Below are positions 42,091-50,860 of a DNA stretch of 64,000 bases, piece by piece (within the stretch, counting starts at the first letter, position 1; each line of letters begins with the position of its first letter). The position numbers were made by a program, and so were the translations under genes. A model generated the notes under the pieces. That model was not told the origin of the DNA, ran no database searches, and saw only the letters and a list, made by a program, of their open reading frames with translations. Source of the stretch: CBFFRJ01 sp051486985 (GTDB lineage Bacteria; Pseudomonadota; Gammaproteobacteria; Enterobacterales; Enterobacteriaceae); assembly GCF_051486985.1 (NCBI RefSeq), contig NZ_JAHVDV010000018.1:37432-101431 (forward strand). The letters run 5' to 3'.

Positions 42091-43581
42091 ATGAAAATGA
42101 ATCCAGTTCTGGCCATCGACGGTTACAAAGTTTCCCATCGTGCGCAGTATCCTGAGGGCACCACGCAGGTCTATTCCAACTTTACACCGCGCAGTGACCG
42201 CTTTTTCTCCTCACCCGTCGCCGATGGCAAACTGGTGTTCTTTGGTCTGCAGGGATTTTTAAAGTGGTTTATGGTCGATCTGTTCAACGACGCTTTTTTT
42301 GCCCGTCCGGAAGATGAAGTAGCCAATGAATATAAAACCGTGATGGACAGCTACCTCGGTAAGGATGCCGTGCCGGTGGATCACATCCGCGCGCTGCACC
42401 GTCTGGGCTATCTGCCGCTGCACATTAAATCACTTGATGAAGGCAGCACGGTGCCGATGAAAGTCCCGGTGCTGACCATCACCAATACCCGTGATGAATT
42501 TTTCTGGCTGGTGAACTACCTCGAAACCGTGCTCTCTGCTGAATTGTGGAAGGCGTCCACCAACGCCACCATCGCACACCACTATCGCAAGGTCTGCGAA
42601 CAGTGGGCGACAAAAACCTGTAGCGATATGTCGCACCTGGATTTTCAGTGCCATGATTTTTCCTTCCGTGGCATGGCAGGGCTGCAGGATACGATGCAGG
42701 CCGGGGCCGGGCACTTACTGAGCTTTAAAGGTACCGACAGCATTCCCTCACTGCTCTATGCCCGCGATTATTACACCGGTGGTGAAGACTATTTTATCGG
42801 TGCCAGCATCCCGGCGACCGAACACAGCGTGATGTGTATGGGCGAAAAAGAGCATGAAATCGACACCTTCCGTCGCCTGATTGCCGAGCTCTACCCGCAG
42901 GGTTTTGTCTCTATCGTCTCAGATACCTGGGATTACTGGCGGGTGATAACGGAATATACCCGTGAGCTGAAACAGATAATCCTCGGTCGCGAAGGGCGCG
43001 TGGTGTTCCGCCCGGACAGCGGTGACCCGGTTGAGATCCTCTGCGGTACCGGCGCGGACGATGATACCCGCGACACGCGCACCCCGGAGGAGAAAGGTTC
43101 AGTGGAAGTGTTATGGGAGATCTTCGGCGGCACCGTGAATGAAAAGGGCTACAAGGTACTCGACCCACATGTTGGCCTGATTTATGGTGATTCCATTACC
43201 CTGGCGCGCGCCGATGAAATCCTGCGTCGCCTGGAGGCAAAAGGTTTCGCCAGCTCAAACGTGGTCTTCGGGGTAGGTTCATTTACCTACCAGTACAATA
43301 CCCGTGACACCTTCGGTTTTGCCATGAAAGCAACCTGGGGCGCGGTTAACGGTGAAGGCCGCATGATCTTCAAAGAGCCGAAAACTGATAATGGCCTTAA
43401 ACGTTCAGCGCGCGGCCTGCTGCGGGTGGAGAGGGACGCCCGGGGTGAACTGGTGTTACATGATGAACAAACCCAGGAGCAGGAAAAAACAGGGGAACTG
43501 AAAACCCGCTTCCTCGACGGAAAACTGCTCAACGCTGACCATTTTGAAGAGATTCGCCAGCGACTGGCCGCGCAACGCTAA
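42091..43581 (+). CDS. nadV: Nicotinamide phosphoribosyltransferase-type enzyme
   Basis: NAMPT-family enzyme joining nicotinamide to an activated ribose phosphate, a salvage step to NAD that E. coli lacks. The ATG at 42091 (MKMNPVLAIDGYKVSHRAQY) follows AAGGGAGA and gives 496 residues; a longer frame from 41938 overlaps the upstream gene and is not needed. Visible active-site residues include His245 in PATEHSVM and RPDSGDP at 307-313 (Arg307, Asp309), equivalent to human NAMPT His247, Arg311 and Asp313, plus the VGSFTYQYNTRDT loop. Substrate could instead be an ADP-ribosyl pyrophosphate donor. Confidence 0.9.
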   Translation: MKMNPVLAIDGYKVSHRAQYPEGTTQVYSNFTPRSDRFFSSPVADGKLVFFGLQGFLKWFMVDLFNDAFFARPEDEVANEYKTVMDSYLGKDAVPVDHIRALHRLGYLPLHIKSLDEGSTVPMKVPVLTITNTRDEFFWLVNYLETVLSAELWKASTNATIAHHYRKVCEQWATKTCSDMSHLDFQCHDFSFRGMAGLQDTMQAGAGHLLSFKGTDSIPSLLYARDYYTGGEDYFIGASIPATEHSVMCMGEKEHEIDTFRRLIAELYPQGFVSIVSDTWDYWRVITEYTRELKQIILGREGRVVFRPDSGDPVEILCGTGADDDTRDTRTPEEKGSVEVLWEIFGGTVNEKGYKVLDPHVGLIYGDSITLARADEILRRLEAKGFASSNVVFGVGSFTYQYNTRDTFGFAMKATWGAVNGEGRMIFKEPKTDNGLKRSARGLLRVERDARGELVLHDEQTQEQEKTGELKTRFLDGKLLNADHFEEIRQRLAAQR

Positions 43582-43602
43582 TCTTCCGCTCTACTCCATG
43601 CA

Positions 43603-43621
43603 GGGGGCGCACTGTGCCCCC
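43603..43621 (+). terminator. GC hairpin after nadV, possible terminator
   Basis: GGGGGCGC-ACT-GTGCCCCC forms an eight-base-pair stem (one G-U) about 20 bases after the nadV stop. Only a short TTC follows, so termination may be weak. Confidence 0.5.
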
Positions 43622-43648
43622 TTCGTGCTACATCCCATCCCCCTTTAA

Positions 43649-43664
43649 AATGATCTTCATCACA
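43649..43664 (+). promoter_or_regulatory. Possible CRP site upstream of mdcA
   Basis: AATGA-TCTTCA-TCACA matches 8 of 10 core positions of the CRP consensus, about 140 bases upstream of mdcA. A pattern match only. Confidence 0.35.
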
Positions 43665-43717
43665 GATTGTCGCTTTGATTATTACCCTCAGGCTAACGAT
43701 TCTTCTCTACGCTTAAT

Positions 43718-43734
43718 TGATGACTTTCTCATCA
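43718..43734 (+). promoter_or_regulatory. Inverted repeat upstream of mdcA, candidate MdcR site
   Basis: TGATGA-CTTTC-TCATCA is a perfect 6-5-6 inverted repeat 63 bases before the mdcA ATG, of the T-N11-A type favoured by LysR-family regulators. Assignment to MdcR is inference from position. Confidence 0.45.
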
Positions 43735-43796
43735 GCGTGCACACTTTGTTCAGCGTTAAGCAAATCAAAATGATTAGCTGAATCAGGAGGTTAATA

Positions 43797-45452
43797 ATGT
43801 TATCTGGGCAAACGCCACCACGGGTATGGAACACAAGACGCAGCGAGAAGCAGCGCCGTCTGGCCTCTGTACCGGTGCAGGGCAAAGTGCTGCCGACCGA
43901 CGACCTGGTCGCCATGCTGGAAAAACTCATCGCACCCGGTGACCGCGTGGTTCTCGAAGGGAACAACCAAAAGCAGGCTGATTTCCTCTCTCGTGCGCTG
44001 GCGCAGGTGGATCCGCAACGGGTGCATGATCTGCACATGATCATGCCAAGCGTCGGGCGCAGTGAGCATCTCGACATCTTCGAAAAAGGCATCGCCCGCA
44101 AGCTGGATTTTTCGTTCTCCGGCACCCAAAGCCTGCGCATTTCGCAGTTGCTGGAAGATGGCTTACTGGAAATTGGTGCCATTCATACCTACATCGAACT
44201 TTACTCCCGGCTCTACGTTGACCTCTCGCCAAACGTGGCACTGATTGCCGGTTATAAAGCTGACCGCAAGGGCAATCTCTATACCGGTCCGAGTACGGAA
44301 GATACGCCGGCGCTGGTGGAAGCTGCGGCGTTTCGCGACGGCATCGTGATAGCTCAGGTCAACGAACTGGTGGACGACGAGTGTGATTTACCGCGTGTGG
44401 ACATCCCCGGCTCGTGGATAGACTACGTGGTGGTGGCAGACAAGCCGTTCTTTATCGAACCGCTGTTTACCCGCGACCCGCGCCTGATCAAACAGGAACA
44501 TATCCTGATGGCGATGATGGCCATCAAAGGGATTTACGCTGAACACCAGGTACAGTCGTTAAACCACGGCATCGGCTTTAACACCGCCGCTATCGAACTG
44601 CTGCTACCGACTTACGGTGAACAGCTCGGCCTGAAAGGCAAAATCTGTAAACACTGGACGCTGAACCCGCACCCGACGCTGATCCCGGCAATTGAAAGCG
44701 GTTGGGTCGAAAGCGTGCACTGCTTCGGCGGTGAACTGGGGATGGAAGAGTACATTCGCGCCCGTCCGGATATTTTCTTTACCGGCGCTGACGGCTCCAT
44801 GCGTTCTAACCGTGCCTTCTGCCAGCTGGCAGGGCAGTACGCGGTAGATATGTTCATCGGCTCCACGCTGCAAATTGATGGCCTGGCCAACTCCTCTACG
44901 GTAACCCGTGGCCGCCTGTCCGGCTTCGGCGGTGCGCCCAACATGGGCCATGACCCACACGGTCGCCGCCATGCTACCCCGGCCTGGCTCAATATGATCA
45001 CCGAACCAGACCCGATGCAGCGCGGTAAAAAACTGGTGGTGCAGATGGTCGAAACCTTCCAGGCGGGTGCAAAACCCAGCTTTGTTGAAACCCTCGATGC
45101 TGTTGAAGTCGCAAAATCCTCAGGGATGCCGCTGGCACCGGTCATGATTTACGGCGATGACGTGACCCATGTACTGACCGAAGAGGGGATTGCTTACCTC
45201 TATCGCGCCAACGATCTGGAAGAGCGGCGGGCAATGGTTGCCGCCGTGGCGGGGATAACCGATATCGGTCTGGGCGTTGACGCTAAACGTGTCGCAGAAC
45301 TTCGGCGTAGCGGAAAAGTGGTCTACCCGGAAGATATAGGTATTCGCCGTACCGATGCGACCCGCTCTCTGCTGGCGGCAAGCAGCGTGGCAGACCTGGT
45401 GGAGTGGTCTGACGGTCTCTACAACCCACCTGCGAAATTCCGGAGCTGGTAA
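43797..45452 (+). CDS. mdcA: Malonate decarboxylase alpha subunit (malonate/acetyl-ACP transferase)
   Basis: Swaps the acetyl group on the acyl carrier protein MdcC for malonate, the first step of the decarboxylation cycle. The 551 residues match the MdcA family, a CoA-transferase-like fold, with NHGIGFNTAAIELLLPTYGE and SGFGGAPNMGHDPHGRRHATPAW. An AGGAGG site precedes the ATG. First gene of mdcABCDEFGH; its stop overlaps the mdcB ATG (TAATG). Confidence 0.96.
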   Translation: MLSGQTPPRVWNTRRSEKQRRLASVPVQGKVLPTDDLVAMLEKLIAPGDRVVLEGNNQKQADFLSRALAQVDPQRVHDLHMIMPSVGRSEHLDIFEKGIARKLDFSFSGTQSLRISQLLEDGLLEIGAIHTYIELYSRLYVDLSPNVALIAGYKADRKGNLYTGPSTEDTPALVEAAAFRDGIVIAQVNELVDDECDLPRVDIPGSWIDYVVVADKPFFIEPLFTRDPRLIKQEHILMAMMAIKGIYAEHQVQSLNHGIGFNTAAIELLLPTYGEQLGLKGKICKHWTLNPHPTLIPAIESGWVESVHCFGGELGMEEYIRARPDIFFTGADGSMRSNRAFCQLAGQYAVDMFIGSTLQIDGLANSSTVTRGRLSGFGGAPNMGHDPHGRRHATPAWLNMITEPDPMQRGKKLVVQMVETFQAGAKPSFVETLDAVEVAKSSGMPLAPVMIYGDDVTHVLTEEGIAYLYRANDLEERRAMVAAVAGITDIGLGVDAKRVAELRRSGKVVYPEDIGIRRTDATRSLLAASSVADLVEWSDGLYNPPAKFRSW

Positions 45453-46309
45453 TGAAACTTCTGCCCCGGATCCAGGTTGAAGGCGGTGCCGAATGGCTGG
45501 CGCGAACCGCCACGCAGTGTCTGATTGACGAAGCGCGACTGAGCCCGAAACCCGGTCTGGTGGACAGCCGGGGGAGCGGCGCACATCACGACTTAACGCT
45601 CGCTTTAATGGAGCGGTCTGCTCATAGCCTGACCCCCACGTTTCAGGCGCTGGCGCTGCAAAGCTGGCAGCGTCCGGCTGATATCGCGCTCAGACAAACC
45701 ATCGGGCGACTCGGTCGTGAAGGCGAACAGCAGATGATGGCGGCAACCGGCGGCGTCAATACCCACCGGGGTGCGATTTGGGCGCTGGGATTGCTGGTGA
45801 GCGCGGTGGCGATGCAGGGCGGCGGCGCCTCTGCGCAAACCATCGCAGACACCGCCGCCCGGCTGGCAACACTGCCGGATGACGCCGCACCGAAAGTGTT
45901 CAGCAAAGGGCTGCGCGCCACGCATCGCTATCGTGTACCCGGCGCGCGTGAAGAGGCGCAGCAGGCTTTCCCGCATATTTTGCACTGTGCGCTGCCGCAG
46001 CTTCGCCTGAGCCGCCTTAGCGGCAGCAGCGAAGCGCAGGCGAGACTTGATGCGCTGATGGCCATCATGACGTCGCTCACCGATACCTGCGTGCTGTCGC
46101 GCGCCGGAATGGAGGGACTCGAGGCCATGCAGCACGGTGCTCGCGCAGTCTTAAACGCGGGAGGCAGTGCAACGCCAGAAGGTGAGCAGGCGCTGGCGAT
46201 GTTGGACCGTCAGATGCTGGCACTCAACGCTTCACCGGGCGGTGCCGCCGACCTGCTGGCCGCCACGCTGTTTCTCGACCGCGTCGCAACGCCTTATTCA
46301 AAGCATTAA
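45452..46309 (+). CDS. mdcB: Triphosphoribosyl-dephospho-CoA synthase
   Basis: Makes the precursor of the 2'-(5''-phosphoribosyl)-3'-dephospho-CoA prosthetic group of MdcC from dephospho-CoA and ATP. The 285 residues belong to the CitG/MdcB family; LIDEARLSPKPGLVDSRGSGAH near the N terminus and a GGVNTHRGAIWALGLL block are typical. It lies between mdcA and mdcC, as in Klebsiella. Confidence 0.94.
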   Translation: MKLLPRIQVEGGAEWLARTATQCLIDEARLSPKPGLVDSRGSGAHHDLTLALMERSAHSLTPTFQALALQSWQRPADIALRQTIGRLGREGEQQMMAATGGVNTHRGAIWALGLLVSAVAMQGGGASAQTIADTAARLATLPDDAAPKVFSKGLRATHRYRVPGAREEAQQAFPHILHCALPQLRLSRLSGSSEAQARLDALMAIMTSLTDTCVLSRAGMEGLEAMQHGARAVLNAGGSATPEGEQALAMLDRQMLALNASPGGAADLLAATLFLDRVATPYSKH

Positions 46310-46318
46310 GAGGATGTT

Positions 46319-46618
46319 ATGGAAAAAATCACATTAACCATGCCCGCCAGCCGCGCGTTAAGCGGTAAGGCGCTGGCAGGGGTTGTCGGTTCCGGGGATA
46401 TGGAGGTGCTTTTCGCCGCCGAACCGGGCCAGACCTTAACCATTGATATCACCACTTCCGTTGACAACAGCCGCGGTCGCTGGGAAGCCCTGTTTACCCG
46501 CCTGCAAACCGTCAGCAGCCTGCCCGCAGGCAAACTGACCATTCACGACTTCGGCGCGACGCCGGGCGTGGCGCGCATTCGTATCGAACAGGTTTTTGAG
46601 GGGGTGAGCCATGCGTGA
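46319..46618 (+). CDS. mdcC: Malonate decarboxylase acyl carrier protein (delta subunit)
   Basis: Carries the acetyl and malonyl groups as thioesters on its dephospho-CoA-type prosthetic group. The 99-residue protein has Ser25 in VVGSGDMEVLF, the attachment serine by comparison with Klebsiella MdcC. Its end overlaps mdcD by eight bases. Confidence 0.95.
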   Translation: MEKITLTMPASRALSGKALAGVVGSGDMEVLFAAEPGQTLTIDITTSVDNSRGRWEALFTRLQTVSSLPAGKLTIHDFGATPGVARIRIEQVFEGVSHA

Positions 46619-47444
46619 TGACAGCAGCTTTATCGAACTAAAAGCACGCCAGCGTGCGCAGGCGCTGCTGGATGACGGCAGCTACCGTGAACTGCTGGAT
46701 CCGTTTGAAGGCATTATTTCTCCGTGGCTGGGGCCGCAGGGTATCGTGCCGCAGGCCGATGACGGCATGGTAGTGGCGAAAGGGACCATTAACGGTCAGC
46801 CTGCCGTGGTGGTTGCCATCGAAGGCGCGTTCCAGGGCGGCAGTATGGGTGAAGTCTCCGGGGCCAAAATGGCGGCGGCGCTGGAGCTGGCGGCAGAAGA
46901 TAACCGTAACGGCATCCCGACTCAGGCGGTGCTGTGCCTCGAAACCGGTGGCGTGCGCTTGCAGGAAGCCAACCTTGGCCTGGCGGCGATTGCCGATATC
47001 CACGCGGCGATTGTCGATCTGCGTCGCTACACCCCGGTGATTGGCATTGTGGCCGGGACCGTGGGCTGCTTCGGCGGGATGTCCATCGCCGCAGCGCTGT
47101 GCAGTTATCTGATTGTGACCCGCGAAGCGCGTCTTGGCCTGAACGGTCCGCAGGTTATCGAGCAGGAGGCGGGGATTGAAGAGTACGACTCCCGCGACCG
47201 TCCGTTTATCTGGAGCATGACCGGCGGCGAAGTGCGCTATCAAAGCGGGCTGGTGGATGCGTTAGTCGGCGACGGCGTGAACGCAGTGAAAGCGGCAATG
47301 AACGACGCAATAGCGAAAGGCGTGCCGGCGAAACACCGTACTGATAACTACGACGATTACCTGAACCGTCTGACGCATTTCGACACCCGCAAACAGGCGG
47401 ATGCCGAACAGATTAACGCGCTTTTTGCCCGGGAGGTGAAATGA
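46611..47444 (+). CDS. mdcD: Malonate decarboxylase beta subunit
   Basis: With MdcE forms the carboxy-lyase that decarboxylates malonyl-S-ACP to acetyl-S-ACP without biotin. The 277 residues adopt a crotonase/acyl-CoA carboxylase-type fold (GGSMGEVSGAKMAAALELA; GTVGCFGGMSIAAALCSY). The stop overlaps the mdcE start region. Confidence 0.95.
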   Translation: MRDDSSFIELKARQRAQALLDDGSYRELLDPFEGIISPWLGPQGIVPQADDGMVVAKGTINGQPAVVVAIEGAFQGGSMGEVSGAKMAAALELAAEDNRNGIPTQAVLCLETGGVRLQEANLGLAAIADIHAAIVDLRRYTPVIGIVAGTVGCFGGMSIAAALCSYLIVTREARLGLNGPQVIEQEAGIEEYDSRDRPFIWSMTGGEVRYQSGLVDALVGDGVNAVKAAMNDAIAKGVPAKHRTDNYDDYLNRLTHFDTRKQADAEQINALFAREVK

Positions 47445-48244
47445 TGAGTAATGCAATGAGCCGTGGCGAACGCTGGCTGGAAATCCTCGCCCCGAACGTC
47501 AAACGTCTGGAAGGGCTGTGCCCGTCCGTGCAGGCGGCAGAGGGTGAGATCAACGGTGAAGCGGTGCATTTCATCGCTGTGGTCCCGGATGCCAACAACC
47601 ACTATCCGCGCGCAGCAAAAGGCGAAGTTGGCCTGCTTGAAGGCTGGACGCTGGCAAAAGTGGTCAGCGAAACCGTTGCCGCCGATGCCGATAACGCCGT
47701 TAAGCGTCCGATTGTGGCGGTGATTGATGTCCCCAGTCAGGCCTATGGTCGTCGTGAAGAGGCGTTTGGTATCCACCAGGCGCTGGCTGGTGCCGCTGCG
47801 GCTTACGCTAATGCGCGCCTGGCCGGTCATCCGGTGATTGGCCTGATTGTCGGCAAGGCGATGTCCGGCGCGTTTCTGGCGCACGGCTACCAGGCTAACC
47901 GCCTGATCGCCTTCAACGACAACGGGGTGCTGATCCACGCGATGGGTAAAGAATCTGCGGCGCGTATCACCCTGCGTACCGTAGAGGCGCTGGAAAAACT
48001 GGCGGCGACCATTCCGCCGATGGCATATGACATCAGTAACTATGCCACCCTGGGGCTGCTGGAAAACCTGCTGGATATCAGCAACCCGGATGCGCCATCC
48101 GCTAACGATCTGACGCTGGTGAACACCACGCTGCACCAGGCCATCAATGACGCTCGTCAGGATACCTCACTCAAAAACCGTCTGGGTGCTGACAACCGCC
48201 GCAGTTCTGCTCTTGTGCGCGAACGCATGAAAGCAAGCTGGTAA
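47444..48244 (+). CDS. mdcE: Malonate decarboxylase gamma subunit
   Basis: Partner of MdcD in the decarboxylase. The 266 residues have the family's IDVPSQAYGRREE, GLIVGKAMSGAFLAHGYQ and MGKESAARIT blocks. Two adjacent ATG codons are possible (47441 and 47444); I chose 47444 because it is seven bases after GGAGG at 47432-47436, against four bases for the other. The mdcD stop uses the same bases. Confidence 0.93.
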   Translation: MSNAMSRGERWLEILAPNVKRLEGLCPSVQAAEGEINGEAVHFIAVVPDANNHYPRAAKGEVGLLEGWTLAKVVSETVAADADNAVKRPIVAVIDVPSQAYGRREEAFGIHQALAGAAAAYANARLAGHPVIGLIVGKAMSGAFLAHGYQANRLIAFNDNGVLIHAMGKESAARITLRTVEALEKLAATIPPMAYDISNYATLGLLENLLDISNPDAPSANDLTLVNTTLHQAINDARQDTSLKNRLGADNRRSSALVRERMKASW

Positions 48245-48367
48245 GAAAAAAGAGACCTGCCAGATGTAACACCCCGTGGGCGCACCTGCTGCGCCCGCGC
48301 GGGTGACTGCATCTGAAAAATAATAATCATCGCGACAGTGCTTAAACTTCTTATTACAGGTGATTTT

Positions 48368-49327
48368 ATGACTTATGTAATCGTTCATGCCCTCGCACCG
48401 ATCTTCATCATCATGCTGCTGGGCTTCTGGGCAGGCAAAGCCAAAATGGTTGATAACAAAAATGTCTCACTGCTGAACATTTTTGTTATGGATTTCGCTT
48501 TACCGGCGACGCTGTTCAGCGCCACTGTGCAAACTCCCTGGGCGGGCATTGTTGCCCAGTCACCGCTGATTCTGGTACTGACGCTGGCGATGTGGGTGAC
48601 CTATGCCGCCATCTACTTTCTTGCGACAAAAGTCTTCAGGAAGTCGCCGCAGGATGCTGCCGTGCTGACACTGACCGTGGCGCTGCCTAACTATGCTGCT
48701 CTCGGCTTGCCGATTCTGGGCAGCGTACTGGGTGAAGGGGCTTCAACGTCGCTCTCCGTGGCGGTCTCCATCGCCTGTGGTTCCGTGCTGATGACCCCGT
48801 TCTGCCTGTTGATCCTTGAACGTGAAAAAGCCCGCGCCGAAGGGGCAGACACCGGCTCCACTCTGGCAATGCTGCCGGTACTGATGTGGCGTTCGCTGAA
48901 AAAACCGATTGTGATGGGGCCGCTGCTGGGTGTCATTCTCTCAGCGATTGGCATCAACATGCCGGAACTGCTGCTGGCAGCCATTAAACCACTGGGGCTG
49001 TCCGCTACCGCAGCGGCGCTGTTCCTGACCGGGGTGATTCTGTCGGCCCGTAAGCTGCAAATCAACACTATGGTGATGACCTCCACCATCGCTAAACTAC
49101 TGATTCAGCCGCTGATTGCCTGGGGCATTGTGCTGGTCTTCGGTCTGCACGGTAGCGTTGCGATCACCGCTATTCTGATGATTGCGCTGTCTGCGGGTTT
49201 CTTTGGCGTGGTGTTTGGTAACCGTTTTGGCGTGCAGTCGCCGGATGCGGAAGCGGTGCTGCTGTTAAGTTCGGTACTGTGTATTCTGTCGCTGCCGCTG
49301 TTTATCTCGCTGACTTCAGGAATGTAA
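48368..49327 (+). CDS. mdcF: Malonate transporter MdcF (AEC family)
   Basis: Auxin efflux carrier-family permease thought to import malonate. The 319-residue product starts MTYVIVHALAPIFIIMLLGF at 48368, matching the Klebsiella MdcF start and length; an in-frame start at 48338 was rejected. About ten hydrophobic helices are present, with LPNYAALGLPILGSVLGEG. The preceding gap (48245-48367) contains a GCGCCCGCGCGGGTG-type inverted segment, and translation starts afresh after mdcE. Confidence 0.94.
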   Translation: MTYVIVHALAPIFIIMLLGFWAGKAKMVDNKNVSLLNIFVMDFALPATLFSATVQTPWAGIVAQSPLILVLTLAMWVTYAAIYFLATKVFRKSPQDAAVLTLTVALPNYAALGLPILGSVLGEGASTSLSVAVSIACGSVLMTPFCLLILEREKARAEGADTGSTLAMLPVLMWRSLKKPIVMGPLLGVILSAIGINMPELLLAAIKPLGLSATAAALFLTGVILSARKLQINTMVMTSTIAKLLIQPLIAWGIVLVFGLHGSVAITAILMIALSAGFFGVVFGNRFGVQSPDAEAVLLLSSVLCILSLPLFISLTSGM

Positions 49328-49329
49328 TC

Positions 49330-49947
49330 ATGACCTCAACACCACGCCCACACGATCTGCTCTGGCTGACCACCCCCGATGCACTGGAAGACATTAGCGA
49401 CCCCTGGGTGGCAAAGGCATGGCATATCGGGCTACCGGTGGTGGTGCGGCGTGATGTTGATGCTAACGGGCGCATCCCCGTGGGGGTGCGCGGCCTGAAA
49501 CGCGACCAGCGTGCGGCGGGGTGGGTTCACCCTGGAAATGTCGCACGTGTGGTCTCCCCTGAGCAACTGGCGGTTGAAGATGACCTGCTGCGCTCACCCT
49601 TTATCACCCAGCCGCCGGTTCAGGTGGCAGTACAGCTTTCCCGTCAGGCCTGGCCGTGGTCATGGGGCATTACCGGCAGCACGGGCTATGCGCTGGCAAC
49701 CGGTATTCCGGTGATTCATGCCGACAGCGATCTGGATTTGATTATCCGTGCGCCGCTTCCGCTCTCGGTTACCGATGTGCTGTTCTGGCAGTCGCAGCTC
49801 AACCGCGTCCTGTGCCGTGTAGATACCCAGGTGGATACCCCTGAGGGTGGTTTTGCGCTGGCAGAGTGGCTGCGCGACGGGAAAACCTTGCTGAAAACAG
49901 CCCAGGGGCCACGGCTGGTGAGCGACCCCTGGTGCCAGGAAACATAA
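49330..49947 (+). CDS. mdcG: Malonate decarboxylase holo-ACP synthase
   Basis: Phosphoribosyl-dephospho-CoA transferase that attaches the prosthetic group to MdcC Ser25. The 205 residues begin MTSTPRPHDLLWL at 49330, three bases after the mdcF stop; the longer frame from 49279 lies inside mdcF. The nucleotidyltransferase-like block VIHADSDLDLIIR supplies the likely metal-binding aspartates. Confidence 0.93.
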   Translation: MTSTPRPHDLLWLTTPDALEDISDPWVAKAWHIGLPVVVRRDVDANGRIPVGVRGLKRDQRAAGWVHPGNVARVVSPEQLAVEDDLLRSPFITQPPVQVAVQLSRQAWPWSWGITGSTGYALATGIPVIHADSDLDLIIRAPLPLSVTDVLFWQSQLNRVLCRVDTQVDTPEGGFALAEWLRDGKTLLKTAQGPRLVSDPWCQET

Positions 49948-49958
49948 GGGAGGCATCA

Positions 49959-50855
49959 ATGAAAATTCTGTTTACCTTTCCGGGACAGGGCACCCAGCAC
50001 CCCGGAATGTTACACAACCTGCCGGGTACGGAACTGACGCAGGCATGTGAAGTGTTAGGGGTAAAAGCGGAGGCCCTGGATTCAGCAGAGGCCCTGCACC
50101 ACACCCGCGCCGTGCAGTTGTCTCTGCTCATTGCCGGTGTGGCCTGGGCGCGTGAGCTGATGCGTCGCGGCGTGTCGCCGGATATCGTCAGCGGCCTGTC
50201 GATTGGGGCATACCCGGCGGCGGTGATTGCCGGTGCGCTTGATTTCGCCGATGCGCTGAAACTGGTGGCCCTGCGTGGTGATCTGATGGAGCAGGCCTAC
50301 CCCCACGGTTATGGGCTGACGGCAATCATGGGTCTGACGCTGACGCAGGTGGAAACGCTGCTGGAAGGAAGCGGGGCTTATGTGGCTAATCTCAATGCCG
50401 AAACGCAGATTGTGATTGCAGGCCGCGATGAGGATATGGCGCGCGTGGGTGATAAGGCGCTGGCGAAAGGGGCAAACAAAGTCCGCCGTCTCGACGTGAG
50501 CGTCCCTTCCCACTGCGAGCTGCTGACTGAACCGGCGCAGAAACTGGCGGCGGCGTTTGCAAACGTGAACCTTAATCGACCGACCCGGGCCTATCTCAGC
50601 GGCAGTACCGGGCGCGTATTGTGGCAACCGGAAAAGATTGCCGAGGATCTGGCGATGAACATGGCGCGCACGGTTCGCTGGCAGGAGGCGGTGGTGGCCG
50701 CGAACGAGCGTGAGGCCAGACTCGCCATTGAGATGCCTCCCGGTGGCGTGCTGACCTGTCTGACACGGCAGGCGCAGTGGGTCGGCGAGTCAATTGCGCT
50801 GGAGCGTAGCGGCGTGGAGGTGGCGCTGCACCTGGCGCAGCGGCTTACCGCGTAA
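49959..50855 (+). CDS. mdcH: Malonate decarboxylase epsilon subunit (malonyl-CoA:ACP transacylase)
   Basis: Loads malonyl onto acetyl-free MdcC to start the enzyme. The 298 residues begin MKILFTFPGQGTQHPGM at 49959 after AAGGGAGG; the longer frame from 49866 lies inside mdcG. The acyltransferase nucleophile is Ser81 in SGLSIGAYPAA. Last gene of the operon, converging on mdcR with a five-base gap. Confidence 0.94.
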   Translation: MKILFTFPGQGTQHPGMLHNLPGTELTQACEVLGVKAEALDSAEALHHTRAVQLSLLIAGVAWARELMRRGVSPDIVSGLSIGAYPAAVIAGALDFADALKLVALRGDLMEQAYPHGYGLTAIMGLTLTQVETLLEGSGAYVANLNAETQIVIAGRDEDMARVGDKALAKGANKVRRLDVSVPSHCELLTEPAQKLAAAFANVNLNRPTRAYLSGSTGRVLWQPEKIAEDLAMNMARTVRWQEAVVAANEREARLAIEMPPGGVLTCLTRQAQWVGESIALERSGVEVALHLAQRLTA

Positions 50856-50860
50856 CGCCA

